A DNA stretch of 38,846 bases. Source: Azohydromonas caseinilytica (lineage in GTDB: Bacteria; Pseudomonadota; Gammaproteobacteria; Burkholderiales; Burkholderiaceae_C). The DNA lies in contig NZ_JABBFW010000040.1 of NCBI RefSeq assembly GCF_012927045.1, positions 1 to 38,846 of the forward strand, given 5' to 3'. Every line of letters begins with the position of its first letter. Position 1 is the stretch's first letter. A model generated the notes under the pieces. It made no database searches, had not been told where the DNA came from, and saw only the letters and a program-made list of their open reading frames with translations. The translations under genes and the position numbers were made by a program. Shown here in pieces: positions 16,302 to 24,695 of this stretch.

Positions 16302-17330
16302 TTAGAACAGGTCCACGTCGCCGCCGTGGGCGATTTCCACGTTCACGCCGGCCGCGGCCACCGCCGCCGGGCCGACCACGCGGTTGCGCCCGCCGGACTT
16401 GGCCAGCAGGAGCGCGCGGTCCGCACGCTCCATGGCCGTGGGCGGCAGGTCGGAGGAGCGCACGTCGGTGAAGCCGATGCTCACGGTGACCTGCCCCACC
16501 TGGGGAAAGTGATGCTCCTGCAGCCGCAGGCGCAGCCGCTCCAGCGCCGCCCAGGCCTCGGTCTCGCCCGGCGTCTCCAGCAGCACCACGAACTCCTCGC
16601 CGCCGAAGCGGAACAGGCCATCGTCCAGGCGCAGCACCGTGCGCATCACGCGCGCGGTCAGCAGCAGCACCTCGTCGCCGACGAGGTGGCCGAACTGGTC
16701 GTTGACCCCCTTGAAGTGGTCCAGGTCCACCGCGGCCAGGAAGAACTGGCGCGGCGGCTCGGCGGCCTCGCTTTCGAGCCCGCCGCGCTGCGCGGCACCG
16801 AGCTCCAGCACGACGCGCATGAAGCTGTCGTTGAAGGTCTTGCGGTTGAACAACCCGGTAAGGGCATCGCGCTCGCCATAGTCCAGCAGCGCGAGGAAGT
16901 TGCCGTACAGCCGCACCAGCGCCGCGGCCGAGCGCAGCATGTAGGCCGCCAGGGGCCGGGTGCTGTGCAGCTCCACCACGCCCACGCACTGCGCGCCCGC
17001 CACCAGGGGCAGCAGCGTGACCGCGGGCGACCCGGGCAGCTCCACGATGCGCGTGTGGCGCGCGCACTCCGCCCACTCCGGACGGCTCTCCAGCGTGGGC
17101 AACAGATCGAAGTCGTAGCGCCGCGCCGCCGCGTAAGGGCGCCGGCCGGCCTCGCCGCGCCACTGCGCACAGGTCAGCCAGCGCTGCTCGGGGGCCTCGC
17201 CCACGCAACGGTGCAGCGCCAGCGCCACGGGCTCCAGCAACTCGCGCAGCGTCTCGAGCAGAAACGCATCGGCCTGCCTGCGGTCGCGATGGCCCGTGAG
17301 CTCGGCCAACTGATCAATCAAAAGCGTCAT
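16302..17330 (-). CDS. Diguanylate cyclase (GGDEF) with N-terminal GAF-like domain
   Basis: A 342-residue cytoplasmic protein. Residues about 20-145 look like a GAF-type sensor (AVTLLPLVAGAQCVGVVELHS). Residues about 150-320 are a GGDEF domain starting at YGERDALTGLFNRKTF. The active-site motif GGEEF is at 243-247. An inhibitory-site RxxD (R234-L-D-D237) lies exactly five residues before it, so product feedback is expected. VDLDHFKGVNDQFGH carries the metal-binding aspartate. The protein should make cyclic di-GMP from two GTP. It stands alone; the signal sensed by the N-terminal domain is unknown. Confidence 0.92.
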   Translation of the reverse strand: MTLLIDQLAELTGHRDRRQADAFLLETLRELLEPVALALHRCVGEAPEQRWLTCAQWRGEAGRRPYAAARRYDFDLLPTLESRPEWAECARHTRIVELPGSPAVTLLPLVAGAQCVGVVELHSTRPLAAYMLRSAAALVRLYGNFLALLDYGERDALTGLFNRKTFNDSFMRVVLELGAAQRGGLESEAAEPPRQFFLAAVDLDHFKGVNDQFGHLVGDEVLLLTARVMRTVLRLDDGLFRFGGEEFVVLLETPGETEAWAALERLRLRLQEHHFPQVGQVTVSIGFTDVRSSDLPPTAMERADRALLLAKSGGRNRVVGPAAVAAAGVNVEIAHGGDVDLF

Positions 17331-17579
17331 CTGCTTGGTTCTAAGGGCTGCCGGGCAGCCAGATTAGGGACCGGCATGCCGGCCACAAGCCACGGCAGAC
17401 CCAACCCAGGGCCTCCGCCAGGGCTTCATCGGCCATTGAGGGCAAAACTCAAGGCCTTTGCAACGTAACGTAACGTGAAACCGGTCCAAACCTCGGCTAT
17501 GCCCCGCAATGGTGCGTAAAACAGCCTTCGCTGCCCTGATGGCAGGGGCGGATCGAGACGGTGCCGGCTCAGGCGCAGG

Positions 17580-18455
17580 TCAGCGGAGCTGGATCTCGCG
17601 CCGCTTCATGGCCAGGTATTCGTCCTGTTCAGTCTCGTGCAGTTGCGCGGGGTAGCGTTCGAGCGCGGCGTGGAAGCTGCGCAGCCGTTCCTCCACCGGA
17701 GCGGACGCGGTGCCGAGGAAGGACTCGATGGCGAGGAAGTAGCGCATGGTGTTGCGCTCGGCCACGCCCTGCATGCCGCGCACGTACTGCGGCCGGCCCT
17801 CGGCATCGCGGCCGGCGATGGTGAAGCCCACCTTGTCCTTGCCGGCGCTGGCAAGGTAGGCGCTGGTGGCCAGGCGGGCGGCCAGGCCGGTCTCGTAGGC
17901 GTAGGACAGGTGCATGAAGGTCTGGCGCGCACCGGCCGGCACGGCACTGAAGCGCAGCCGGTAGTTCTGCGTGCCCACCGGCCCCTGGTCGGCCGACAGT
18001 GACACCGACAGGTAGTCGGGCAGCCGCGCCGGCACGTCGAAGTTGAAGCTGAGGCTCTGGGCTTGGTCCGCCGCGTCCGTGTAGCGCCGCGCCACGGCCA
18101 CGTCCAACCGTCCCTGGCCGTTGGCGCCGGCGGGTGCGCAGCGCTTGACGTTGGTCTGCAGCAGCAGGATGTCGCACCAGTGCTGCGGCTGCCGCAGCAA
18201 AGCAGCCACGGCGTCGAAAGGCTGGTCCAGCACCGCCCACACCTCGCCCAGCGGCGCGCTCGTCGAGTCGTTGGACTGCAGCAGCAGCGGACGGCGGAAC
18301 GGGCTCCGGGCCAATTGCGGCCGCATCTCGGCGTAGCGGGCCTGCAGGGCGTCGGCGGCAGGCGGGGAGTCGGCCGCCAGGGAGGGCGCGGCGGACCACA
18401 GCAGGCCCGCCAGCAGGCCGGCGCAGCGCAGCGCGTTGCGGCCGGTTGGAAGCAT
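17580..18455 (-). CDS. Exported hypothetical protein, possibly START/SRPBCC-like
   Basis: A 291-residue protein with a signal peptide (LRCAGLLAGLLWSAAPSLAAD). The mature part has a helix, then VWAVLDQPFDAVAALLRQPQHWCDILLLQ, a pattern seen in START/SRPBCC-like ligand-binding folds, and later the helical segment EERLRSFHAALERYP. Two cysteines (QHWCDI and VKRCAPAG) could form a disulfide. No catalytic motif was recognised. The ATG at 18455 begins the signal peptide; its ribosome site is poor, so the start is provisional. The gene stands alone. Periplasmic lipid or hydrophobic-ligand handling is only a guess. Confidence 0.7.
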   Translation of the reverse strand: MLPTGRNALRCAGLLAGLLWSAAPSLAADSPPAADALQARYAEMRPQLARSPFRRPLLLQSNDSTSAPLGEVWAVLDQPFDAVAALLRQPQHWCDILLLQTNVKRCAPAGANGQGRLDVAVARRYTDAADQAQSLSFNFDVPARLPDYLSVSLSADQGPVGTQNYRLRFSAVPAGARQTFMHLSYAYETGLAARLATSAYLASAGKDKVGFTIAGRDAEGRPQYVRGMQGVAERNTMRYFLAIESFLGTASAPVEERLRSFHAALERYPAQLHETEQDEYLAMKRREIQLR

Positions 18456-18766
18456 GGAGGTCAAAGGTGTCACGGCAGATGAACCACGGCAGTTGAGAAG
18501 GCGGGAAGCCCGGGGCCGGTCGGCAGGTTGGCCCGGACCCGGCACGCAGGGCGGACAGCCAGGCCTGGGCCTACGTTCACGGCGCCTGGCAGCTCTCAAA
18601 AAGCAAACGGAAGTCCCGCCCCGCGCGCCGGCGTGTCCGCGCGGCCGGCGGGCTGTCGCCTGACACGCCATGTCGGAGATGGCCTACGCGCCATGGCGGC
18701 GCCGGACGGCAGAGCTGGCCACCCTGCCGCGCCGACACTGCAGCCCTGCATGAAAGGACCTGCACC
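18456..18766. other. Gene-free divergent region
   Basis: About 310 bp between two divergent hypothetical genes. It should contain both promoters, but no clear consensus was seen. Open frames here are Arg-rich shadows. Confidence 0.35.
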
Positions 18767-19054
18767 ATGACCATGTCGAGGACCGACGCTCCGGCTCCGT
18801 CCTATACGGAGATCGTCGATCGCCTCCTGCCCGCCGAGATCCAGTACGAGATCGACGATGAGGGGCTGCTGACCTTCACGCCGGCGGGCGAGTCCTACTG
18901 GCAGCCGCTGTTTGGCAAGTGGGGCTACGTCTTTGACCGCAGCTTGCCGGTGGAGGAGTTCGAGGACATCTCCACGGCCATCCTGCTCAACGAGATGCAG
19001 GGCCTGCGCGCCGTCGCCGTGCCGGCCATGGCCCGCCCCTGCATCGCGGCGTGA
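18767..19054 (+). CDS. Small acidic hypothetical protein
   Basis: A 95-residue acidic soluble protein with a good AAAGGA ribosome site nine bases before its ATG. Features are the segments IQYEIDDEGLLTF and WGYVFDRSLPVEEFEDISTAILLNEMQGLRA. The acidic helix near the end could be a protein-contact surface. No family was recognised. It converges on the gene at 19091-19423 with a 36-bp gap. Confidence 0.7.
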   Translation: MTMSRTDAPAPSYTEIVDRLLPAEIQYEIDDEGLLTFTPAGESYWQPLFGKWGYVFDRSLPVEEFEDISTAILLNEMQGLRAVAVPAMARPCIAA

Positions 19055-19090
19055 GCGCCGGCGCCGCGCCGGCACCCCGCGCCGTCCGGG

Positions 19091-19423
19091 TCAGCGGCGC
19101 TTGCCCGTCGAGGGCAGCGGTTGCGTGCCCTTCATGAAATCGGCGAAGGACACGTCGTCCGTGCCCTGCTGGCCGGCACGCTGGCCGCCGGTGGCCAGGT
19201 GCTTGTTCGAGATCTTCGGCGGCTCGGGCTTGGCGTCCGGGTCGAGCGCCGGCTTGGGCGAGAACGAGCGCGTCGGCAGCGGCTGCTCCTTGTCGAGCTG
19301 CTTCCAGTTGTCGAAGCCGCTCTTCTGGGCCACGCGGTCGAAGGCGGCGGCCAGCGAGGATTCGGGCGCGCGCGGCGTCTTGGGAGCCGGCTGCTCGGCG
19401 GCGGGCGGTTGGTTCTGTTTCAT
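19091..19423 (-). CDS. Small disordered hypothetical protein
   Basis: A 110-residue, Pro/Lys/Gln-rich protein without signal peptide or membrane segments, probably largely disordered. Its recognisable blocks are an amphipathic stretch SSLAAAFDRVAQKSGFDNWKQ near residues 22-42 and a C-terminal VSFADFMKGTQPLPSTGKRR-like block. The ATG at 19423 (MKQNQPPAAEQ) is preferred over a longer frame to 19519, whose extra residues look random. Function unknown. Confidence 0.6.
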   Translation of the reverse strand: MKQNQPPAAEQPAPKTPRAPESSLAAAFDRVAQKSGFDNWKQLDKEQPLPTRSFSPKPALDPDAKPEPPKISNKHLATGGQRAGQQGTDDVSFADFMKGTQPLPSTGKRR

Positions 19424-19592
19424 GAGTGAGTGGACTGTGGCGTCCCGGGGACAAAGGATGCATTTTCGCCGGACGGCGAAATCAATTCCCCGGCAGTGCC
19501 GCCTGTGCCCGCCGGGCATGGGCGCGGGCCGCCAAAAAGCGCCGTGAACCGATCACGGCCAGCGCGCTGCCAGCGGCTGCCCGGGCGCGGCT

Positions 19593-20528
19593 TCAGGGCG
19601 TGCCCACGTAGAGCACGATCTTGCCGCGCGCGCGGCCGGACTCGCTGAGCTCATGGGCGCGCGCGATGTCGCGCAGAGCGAACTCCGCGCCGATCACCGG
19701 CCGCAGCCGGCCGGCCTCCACCATGCGCGCCAGCTCGGCCAGCACCGTGGCGTTGGGGCCGATGAACAAGAACTCTCCGCGCACGCCATGCGCCTGTGCC
19801 CGCTTCTGCGGCGGCGGGTTGACCACCGACACCAGCACGCCGCCCGGCTTCAACAGCGCCCAGGAGGCCTCCTGCACGTCGCCACCCAGGGTGTCGAACA
19901 CCACATCGACCTCGCGCACGGCTGGCGCCAGCGCCTCGCGCCGGTAGTCCACGAACTGGTCCACGCCCAAGGACTCGACCAGCGCGCGATTCGCGCCCGA
20001 GGCCGTGCCGATGACCTGGGCGCCACGGGCCTTGGCGATCTGCACCGCCAGCGAGCCCACGCCACCCGCGGCGGCATGCACCAGCACGCGCTGTCCGGGC
20101 TGCACCTGGGCGATGTCCACCAGCGCCTGGTATGCGGTGATGCCGGCCAGCGGCAGCGAGGCGGCCTCGATGTGCGAGATGGTCCGCGGCTTGGCCGCCA
20201 GCTCCGTCTCGCGGATGACGACGAACTCGGCGTAGGTGCCGTCGCGCGCGATGTCCGGCCGCGAGTACACCGCGTCGCCCACCTTGAAACGCGTCGCCTG
20301 TTCGCCCACCGCGTCCACCACGCCGGATACGTCCCATCCCGGCACCAGCGGGAAGCGGTGCGGGATGTCCTGGCGCAGATAGCCGCGCCGGATCTTCCAG
20401 TCCACCGGGTTGACCGCCGCCCCCACCACGCGCACGCGCACCTCGCCGGCCGCGGGCTCAGGCACCGGCGCGTCCTCCACGCGCAACACGTCGATGCCGC
20501 CGTAGTCATGCATGCGAACCGCTCTCAT
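19593..20528 (-). CDS. Zinc-independent MDR-family NADP oxidoreductase
   Basis: A 311-residue medium-chain dehydrogenase/reductase of the quinone/alkene reductase type. The N-terminal domain contains VNPVDWKIRRGYL and the substrate-domain motif VPGWDVSGVVDAVG. The nucleotide-binding glycine motif is HAAAGGVGSLAVQIA. The cysteine cluster for structural zinc and the catalytic zinc ligands of alcohol dehydrogenases are absent. The family reduces quinones or activated double bonds with NADPH. The ATG at 20528 has a strong AAGGAG ribosome site. A -35-like TTGACA lies about 115 bp upstream. The exact substrate is unknown. Confidence 0.88.
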   Translation of the reverse strand: MRAVRMHDYGGIDVLRVEDAPVPEPAAGEVRVRVVGAAVNPVDWKIRRGYLRQDIPHRFPLVPGWDVSGVVDAVGEQATRFKVGDAVYSRPDIARDGTYAEFVVIRETELAAKPRTISHIEAASLPLAGITAYQALVDIAQVQPGQRVLVHAAAGGVGSLAVQIAKARGAQVIGTASGANRALVESLGVDQFVDYRREALAPAVREVDVVFDTLGGDVQEASWALLKPGGVLVSVVNPPPQKRAQAHGVRGEFLFIGPNATVLAELARMVEAGRLRPVIGAEFALRDIARAHELSESGRARGKIVLYVGTP

Positions 20529-21095
20529 GGCTTCTCCTTGGAGGTATTGGCACCCGGCACGGCCCCATGCTTTGCCGGCAAGCTGGCTTCTTGAGCAGCC
20601 CGTGTGCCGACAGCTAGTGCAGATAATCCTCCATAATCTTTGTCAACGAAAATCTTGGTTAACTCCACCGATTTTGCGTAACTCGTCCGGACGCTCAGTG
20701 CAACAGGGCGTTGCAGCGCCCTGTCGTGTATCGGCCTGAAGGCCATACCGAGAGATGGCCTTGGTGCGGAAAAGGCGGGCGGACGCCCTGGCTTGCAGCA
20801 AGAAGGCTTAGAGGAAACCGCGGTGCAAGGCCTTGCCCGCTTACCGCCACGCCATCGAGGCCAGGCACAGGCTTCGGAAGCCGCAGGCAGCCGACAGGGT
20901 TCGGGGCTCGACACGCCGGCCTCGAGTTCGATCGACTGACTTACCCCGAGCAGCGCTTGTTGGAGCCCGGGAGCTGGCCCAGCTTTGTCTGATTGCCTGG
21001 AGGTCGGGCTGCGCCGATTCGGCAAGCCCTCCCCTCTGCTGAGACTTCCGCCGGCGGTTCAGGACGTGGCAGCGCTTCCCGATTGGCAGCCGTGG
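20529..21095. other. Gene-free region between oxidoreductase and serA
   Basis: About 570 bp without a convincing gene. It contains a locally AT-rich patch at about 20620-20680 (likely promoter of the oxidoreductase) and a perfect hairpin, CAGGGCG-TTGCAG-CGCCCTG, near 20701-20722. A second small inverted repeat (GGCCTGAAGGCC) follows. Neither hairpin has a T-tract. Confidence 0.4.
20620..20646 (-). promoter_or_regulatory. Possible sigma-70 promoter of the oxidoreductase gene
   Basis: On the minus strand an exact TTGACA (-35) lies at 20641-20646. A weak -10 (TATCTG) follows after 15 bp. The spacing is short and the -10 matches only three of six positions, so the call rests mainly on the -35 and the local AT-richness. 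Confidence 0.35.
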
Positions 21096-22328
21096 TCAGT
21101 ACAGCGTGCGGCAGCGGATGGTGCCTTCCACGCTGCAGAGCTGCTCCAGCGCCACCTGGCTGGCATCGGCCTCCACGTCGATGACGACGTAGCCCACTTC
21201 CTCGTTGGTGCGCAGGTATTGGGCCGCGATGTTGATGCCGGCCTGGGAGAAGCGCTCGTTGACTGCGGCCATCACGCCCGGCACGTTGCGGTGGATGTGC
21301 AGCAGCCGGCAGCGCCCGGTGTGCTCGGGCAGCGCCACCTCCGGGAAATTGACGGCGCTGACCGTCGAGCCGTTGTTGCTGTAGCGCAGCAGCTTGGCGG
21401 CCACCTCCACGCCGATGTTGGCCTGGGCCTCGGCGGTGGAGCCGCCGATGTGAGGCGTCAGCAGCACGTTGTCGAAGCGCGTCAGCGGCGAGCGGAACGA
21501 GGTGTCGTTGCCCTTGGGCTCCTCGGGGAAGACGTCGATGGCGGCGCCGAGCAGGTGGCCGGCTTCCAGCGCCGCGCTCAGCGCCTCGATGTCCACCACC
21601 GTGCCGCGCGAGGCATTGATCAGGTGCGCGCCGCGTTTCATCTGCGCGATCTGCGCCGCGCCGATCATCCACTGCGTCTGGGCCGTTTCAGGCACATGCA
21701 GGGTGACGACGTCGCTGGCGGCCAGCACCTCCTCCAGCGAGGCCAGCTGGCGCGCGTTGCCCAGCGACAGCTTGCTGACGATGTCGTGGAACACCACGCG
21801 CATCCCCACGTGCTCGGCCAGCACGCCCACCTGCGTGCCGATGTGGCCGTAGCCGATGATGCCCAGCGTCTTGCCCCGCACCTCGAACGAGCCTTCGGCG
21901 CTCTTGAGCCATTCGTGGCGATGCAGCGCCGCGTTCTTGTGGGGAATACCGCGCATGAGCATCACGATCTCGGCCAGCACCAGTTCCGCGACGCTGCGGG
22001 TGTTGGAGAAGGGCGCGTTGAACACCGGGATGCCGCGGCGCATGGCCGCGCGCAGATCGATCTGGTTGGTGCCGATGCAGAAGGCGCCGATGGCGGCGAG
22101 CTTGGGCGCGCGAGCCAGCACGGCGTCAGTGAGCAGCGTGCGCGATCGGATGCCCAGGAAATGCGCGTCGGCAATGGCGTCGATCAGCTCGTCGCCGGTC
22201 AGCGCCTTGGGCAGCGTCTCGATCTGCGTGTAACCGTCGCGCCGCAGCAGCTCGACCGCCCCGGGATGGATGCCTTCGAGCAGGACGAATTTCAGCTTGT
22301 CCTTGGGCATGGACAGGCGAGCGGGCAT
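21096..22328 (-). CDS. serA: D-3-phosphoglycerate dehydrogenase
   Basis: A 410-residue enzyme that oxidises 3-phosphoglycerate to 3-phosphohydroxypyruvate, the first step of serine synthesis. The sequence follows E. coli SerA closely along its whole length: KDKLKFVLLEG at the start, the substrate-domain block CIGTNQIDL, NAPFSNTRSVAELV, the NAD motif GIIGYGHIGTQ, NASRGTVVD, the catalytic histidine in LLTPHIGGSTAEAQ, and a C-terminal ACT domain ending in GTIRCRTLY. The ACT domain suggests feedback by serine. The ATG at 22328 is chosen because it gives the E. coli length; in-frame ATGs at 22310, 22346 and 22376 are alternatives, none with a good ribosome site. It lies near the par locus of this replicon. 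Confidence 0.95.
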   Translation of the reverse strand: MPARLSMPKDKLKFVLLEGIHPGAVELLRRDGYTQIETLPKALTGDELIDAIADAHFLGIRSRTLLTDAVLARAPKLAAIGAFCIGTNQIDLRAAMRRGIPVFNAPFSNTRSVAELVLAEIVMLMRGIPHKNAALHRHEWLKSAEGSFEVRGKTLGIIGYGHIGTQVGVLAEHVGMRVVFHDIVSKLSLGNARQLASLEEVLAASDVVTLHVPETAQTQWMIGAAQIAQMKRGAHLINASRGTVVDIEALSAALEAGHLLGAAIDVFPEEPKGNDTSFRSPLTRFDNVLLTPHIGGSTAEAQANIGVEVAAKLLRYSNNGSTVSAVNFPEVALPEHTGRCRLLHIHRNVPGVMAAVNERFSQAGINIAAQYLRTNEEVGYVVIDVEADASQVALEQLCSVEGTIRCRTLY

Positions 22329-22432
22329 GGGTAGGGAGGCGGACATGGCGGCGTGGAGATGGTCGGGTACGGCCATGCGCGAGCAAGGCTCGTTCCGTGG
22401 CCCTGGCGGCAACGCCATCGCAGGTATGGGGC

Positions 22433-23278
22433 ATGCTGCGCCATCCCGCCTGCCCCGGCGCTTCCCCTGCCATCGCCATGCCCATCCCTCCTTCGCGAGA
22501 GCGCCATTCCAGTCCCGGGTCCCCCTCCCGACCCGGGCGGCTTGGCCGTGGTGTCGCCGGCCTGCGGCTCGGGGCAGCCGCGCTGGGGCAGAGCCTGGCC
22601 CGGCTGTGGGATGGTCCCGGGCGCATCACGGGCGCACTGGCGGGCGGTGCCCTGCTGGCCCTGGCAGGCCCGGCCTGGGCCCTGGCGGGGGTCCTGGGCG
22701 GTGCCTGCGCCGGTCGGATTGCCCTACGGCATCGGCGCATGACGGCGCGGGAATCTGCACTGGCGGCATCGGTGTTCGGCAACAGCCTGCCGGCCCCGCA
22801 CCGCATCGTGCTGACGGACCTGTGCGGCCTGGGCGGTACCTGCTTTGTCTGTCCCGGGCTGGGCGGGCAGATCCTGGTCAATCTGGGACGCCGCGGCTTC
22901 GACGATCCGATCGGCTGCTGCACGCCCACCTACGCTGCGCCGGGCAAGCTGTTCATTCATGAGCTGACCCATGCCTGGCAGCTGGCGCACGGCCATTACT
23001 TCCCGCGGCTGTTGCCGCGCCTCCTGGCAGGCCCTCGGGCCGGCGATGCCGTCTACCGGCCGCCGGCGGTATTGGTGCCGCCCTGGCCCAGGCTGACGCT
23101 GGAGCAGCAGGCCACGATCGTCGACGAGTGGTTCCATCCCGGGCGGCTCGGTCCGGCAGCCTGGTTGGGCTTACCGGGGATGTCCGAGGCTCATCCCTAC
23201 TGGTTGTATGTGCGGGACGTGATCCAGGCTGCTTCGCTACGCGGGCGATCGGGCGGTGGCACCGTCCAGTGCCTGTGA
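22433..23278 (+). CDS. Membrane protein with HELTH zinc-metallopeptidase-like motif
   Basis: About 281 residues. A glycine/alanine-rich hydrophobic region (GALAGGALLALAGPAWALAGVLGGACAG) spans residues about 60-100. The second half contains FIHELTHAWQLAHG, an HExxH motif with the tryptophan/glutamine seen in 'HELTHVWQ' proteins. A possible third zinc ligand could be a downstream glutamate or histidine, but none is certain. Several cysteines lie just before the motif (GGTCFVCPGLGG and GCCTPTY), which is unusual. The start is uncertain: ATG 22433, ATG 22478 and a GTG at 22397 are in frame. It is divergent to serA and its stop lies 55 bp before the first parS-like palindrome. Proteolytic function is not demonstrated; the HExxH may also be structural. 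Confidence 0.65.
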   Translation: MLRHPACPGASPAIAMPIPPSRERHSSPGSPSRPGRLGRGVAGLRLGAAALGQSLARLWDGPGRITGALAGGALLALAGPAWALAGVLGGACAGRIALRHRRMTARESALAASVFGNSLPAPHRIVLTDLCGLGGTCFVCPGLGGQILVNLGRRGFDDPIGCCTPTYAAPGKLFIHELTHAWQLAHGHYFPRLLPRLLAGPRAGDAVYRPPAVLVPPWPRLTLEQQATIVDEWFHPGRLGPAAWLGLPGMSEAHPYWLYVRDVIQAASLRGRSGGGTVQCL

Positions 23279-23332
23279 CGCGACTTGCGGGCATCAGGCT
23301 GCGGTCAGGTGGCTCGGTGGGTCGGAAGTCGT

Positions 23333-23349
23333 CGTCCCTAGTAGGGACG
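23333..23349. repeat. Candidate parS site 1
   Basis: The 17-bp palindrome CGTCCCTAGTAGGGACG, with 8-bp arms around a central G. It is one of three near-identical copies found only in the gap downstream of parB. Confidence 0.7.
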
Positions 23350-23467
23350 GCCTGACTCGTTGATTGCAACGCTGCGGCCCGCGGCCAAGGCCAGCTGCAA
23401 CCATACCGCTGCCGTCCGGTGGCAGGCGGCAGTGGGCCCGGTGCCGAGACATTGCGGGCGGGCTGAT

Positions 23468-23484
23468 CGTCCCTAGTAGGGACG
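23468..23484. repeat. Candidate parS site 2
   Basis: Identical to site 1 (CGTCCCTAGTAGGGACG) and extended by one more paired base on each side (T...A). It starts 135 bp after site 1. Confidence 0.72.
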
Positions 23485-23597
23485 ACTGCTGCCTCCGTCT
23501 TGCGGCAACGCCAACTCCGGCCAGGGAGAAACCGCGTTGCCGTTCGCCGGCTCGTGCCGGAGGCGCTCATGTCGAAACGCCGGTACGCCGACGGCCT

Positions 23598-23614
23598 CGT
23601 CCCTACCAGGGACG
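23598..23614. repeat. Candidate parS site 3
   Basis: CGTCCCTACCAGGGACG, the same palindrome with changes only in its centre; the outer 7 bp of each arm (plus a flanking T/A pair) are kept. It starts 130 bp after site 2 and lies 38 bp before the parAB terminator. Confidence 0.68.
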
Positions 23615-23651
23615 AAACCCCGGCCCTGGCACCGGTCGGTGGCGCAGCATG

Positions 23652-23683
23652 AAAAAAGCCCCGGGGCCGCGGCCACCGAGGCT
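23652..23683 (-). terminator. Rho-independent terminator of the parAB operon
   Basis: On the minus strand an 8-bp stem (AGCCTCGG ... CCGGGGCT, one G-T pair) closes an 11-base GC-rich loop and is followed directly by six T residues. It lies 21 bp past the parB stop codon and separates parAB from the parS-like sites. Confidence 0.85.
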
Positions 23684-23704
23684 GGGCGGGAAAAGCCCTT
23701 GCCG

Positions 23705-24682
23705 TCACTGCGATTCGGTACGCAGCCGCAGGTAATTCATGATGGCGTTGACCGCCCCCTCGGCTTCGGACTCGTCGCTCAGCTTGATGGCCACCCGCGA
23801 GCCCTTGACGGAAACCATGGCGAAGACGCGGTCCTGGTGCATGACGCGCAGCTTCTGGGTGCCGACCACGGCCGCCGGCGCCGCGGCACCGCGCCCGGCA
23901 ACCGGAGCCGCGGCCTCGGCTGCTGACGAGACCACCGTCTCCTGGGCCGCCTGGGCGACCTGCCTGACCGCCTCGTCCTGCGTCAGCCGCTCTTCCACCA
24001 TGGCGCGCACCGCCTCGGTCACCGTCTCGGGATGCTCCTTGGCGAAGGCCACCAGCTTCTCGGCGCAGTTGGCGCCGACGGCAGCCGGACGGGTCTTGAG
24101 CAGCTCGATCGCTTCCGCGGGCAGGCGCGAAAAGGAGAAGAAGCGGGCCACCTGCGACTTGCTCCAGCCCGACTCCTTGGCCAGGTCCGCGTAGGAGCAG
24201 TCCTTGGAGTTCTGCCGCTGCGCGAAACCCAGGTACTTCTCGTAGTCGCTGAGCGCCGGCGCCAGCAGGTTGTCGAAGAAGACCAGGCGCTCGGCCTCGT
24301 CGTCGGACAGGTTGACCACGGAAGCGGCAATCTCCTCGCGCTGCAGTTGCGCGAACGCCGCCTTGCGGTGCCGCCCGGCGACGAGCTCGTAGCGCCCGTC
24401 GCGCTTGCGCCGCACCACCACCGGCGAGCTCTGCGGGTTGTGGCGCAGGTTCTCCGCCAGCGCCGCTACCCGCACCGGGTCGAGCGCGCCGACGTGGTAA
24501 GGGCCCTCATCGATTTGGTCGAGCCGCAGTTGCAGCGGCGTACCGCGCTCGACGTGCTCTTCGACCTCGCGCAGCAGCGCAATCGGCGCCGACACGCTGC
24601 GGTTGCGCCGTGGCGCCGGATCGGCCGGCTTGGAAAGGATCTGCGAGGTCAGCTCGCTCAGCAGGGATTTGCCCGATGCCAT
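23705..24682 (-). CDS. parB: ParB/RepB-type partition protein
   Basis: A 325-residue centromere-binding partition protein. The ParB N-terminal domain contains the CTPase/arginine-rich signature GRHRKAAF at 103-110. A helix-turn-helix follows (SYADLAKESGWSKSQVARFFSF, about 162-184), which should recognise parS. The C-terminal third includes an Ala-rich linker and a final dimerisation-type segment (MHQDRVFAMVSVKGSRVAIKLSDESEAEGAVNAIMNYL). The N-terminus MASGKSLLSELTSQIL resembles ParA-stimulating segments in plasmid-type ParB proteins. It is 13 bp after parA with a GGGAG ribosome site, in one operon. The layout is that of secondary-replicon ParB proteins of Burkholderiales rather than of the chromosomal Spo0J type. 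Confidence 0.93.
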   Translation of the reverse strand: MASGKSLLSELTSQILSKPADPAPRRNRSVSAPIALLREVEEHVERGTPLQLRLDQIDEGPYHVGALDPVRVAALAENLRHNPQSSPVVVRRKRDGRYELVAGRHRKAAFAQLQREEIAASVVNLSDDEAERLVFFDNLLAPALSDYEKYLGFAQRQNSKDCSYADLAKESGWSKSQVARFFSFSRLPAEAIELLKTRPAAVGANCAEKLVAFAKEHPETVTEAVRAMVEERLTQDEAVRQVAQAAQETVVSSAAEAAAPVAGRGAAAPAAVVGTQKLRVMHQDRVFAMVSVKGSRVAIKLSDESEAEGAVNAIMNYLRLRTESQ

Positions 24683-24695
24683 GTTGTGCTCCCGT

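Noticed and set aside
17462-17476. Three tandem AACGT units upstream of the diguanylate cyclase
   Set aside because: Very short, with no second copy and no relation to any promoter element I could define.
20701-20722. CAGGGCG/CGCCCTG hairpin as a terminator
   Set aside because: It has no T-tract on either strand and is about 170 bp from the nearest gene end, in a region where no gene stops.
20525-21025. Minus-strand open frame of 166 codons upstream of the oxidoreductase
   Set aside because: No recognisable domain, mixed composition, and it covers the AT-rich promoter region; treated as non-coding.
23333-23614. The palindrome copies as a CRISPR array
   Set aside because: There are only three 17-bp copies more than 110 bp apart, and they are palindromic. 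Spacer lengths and repeat form do not fit CRISPR.
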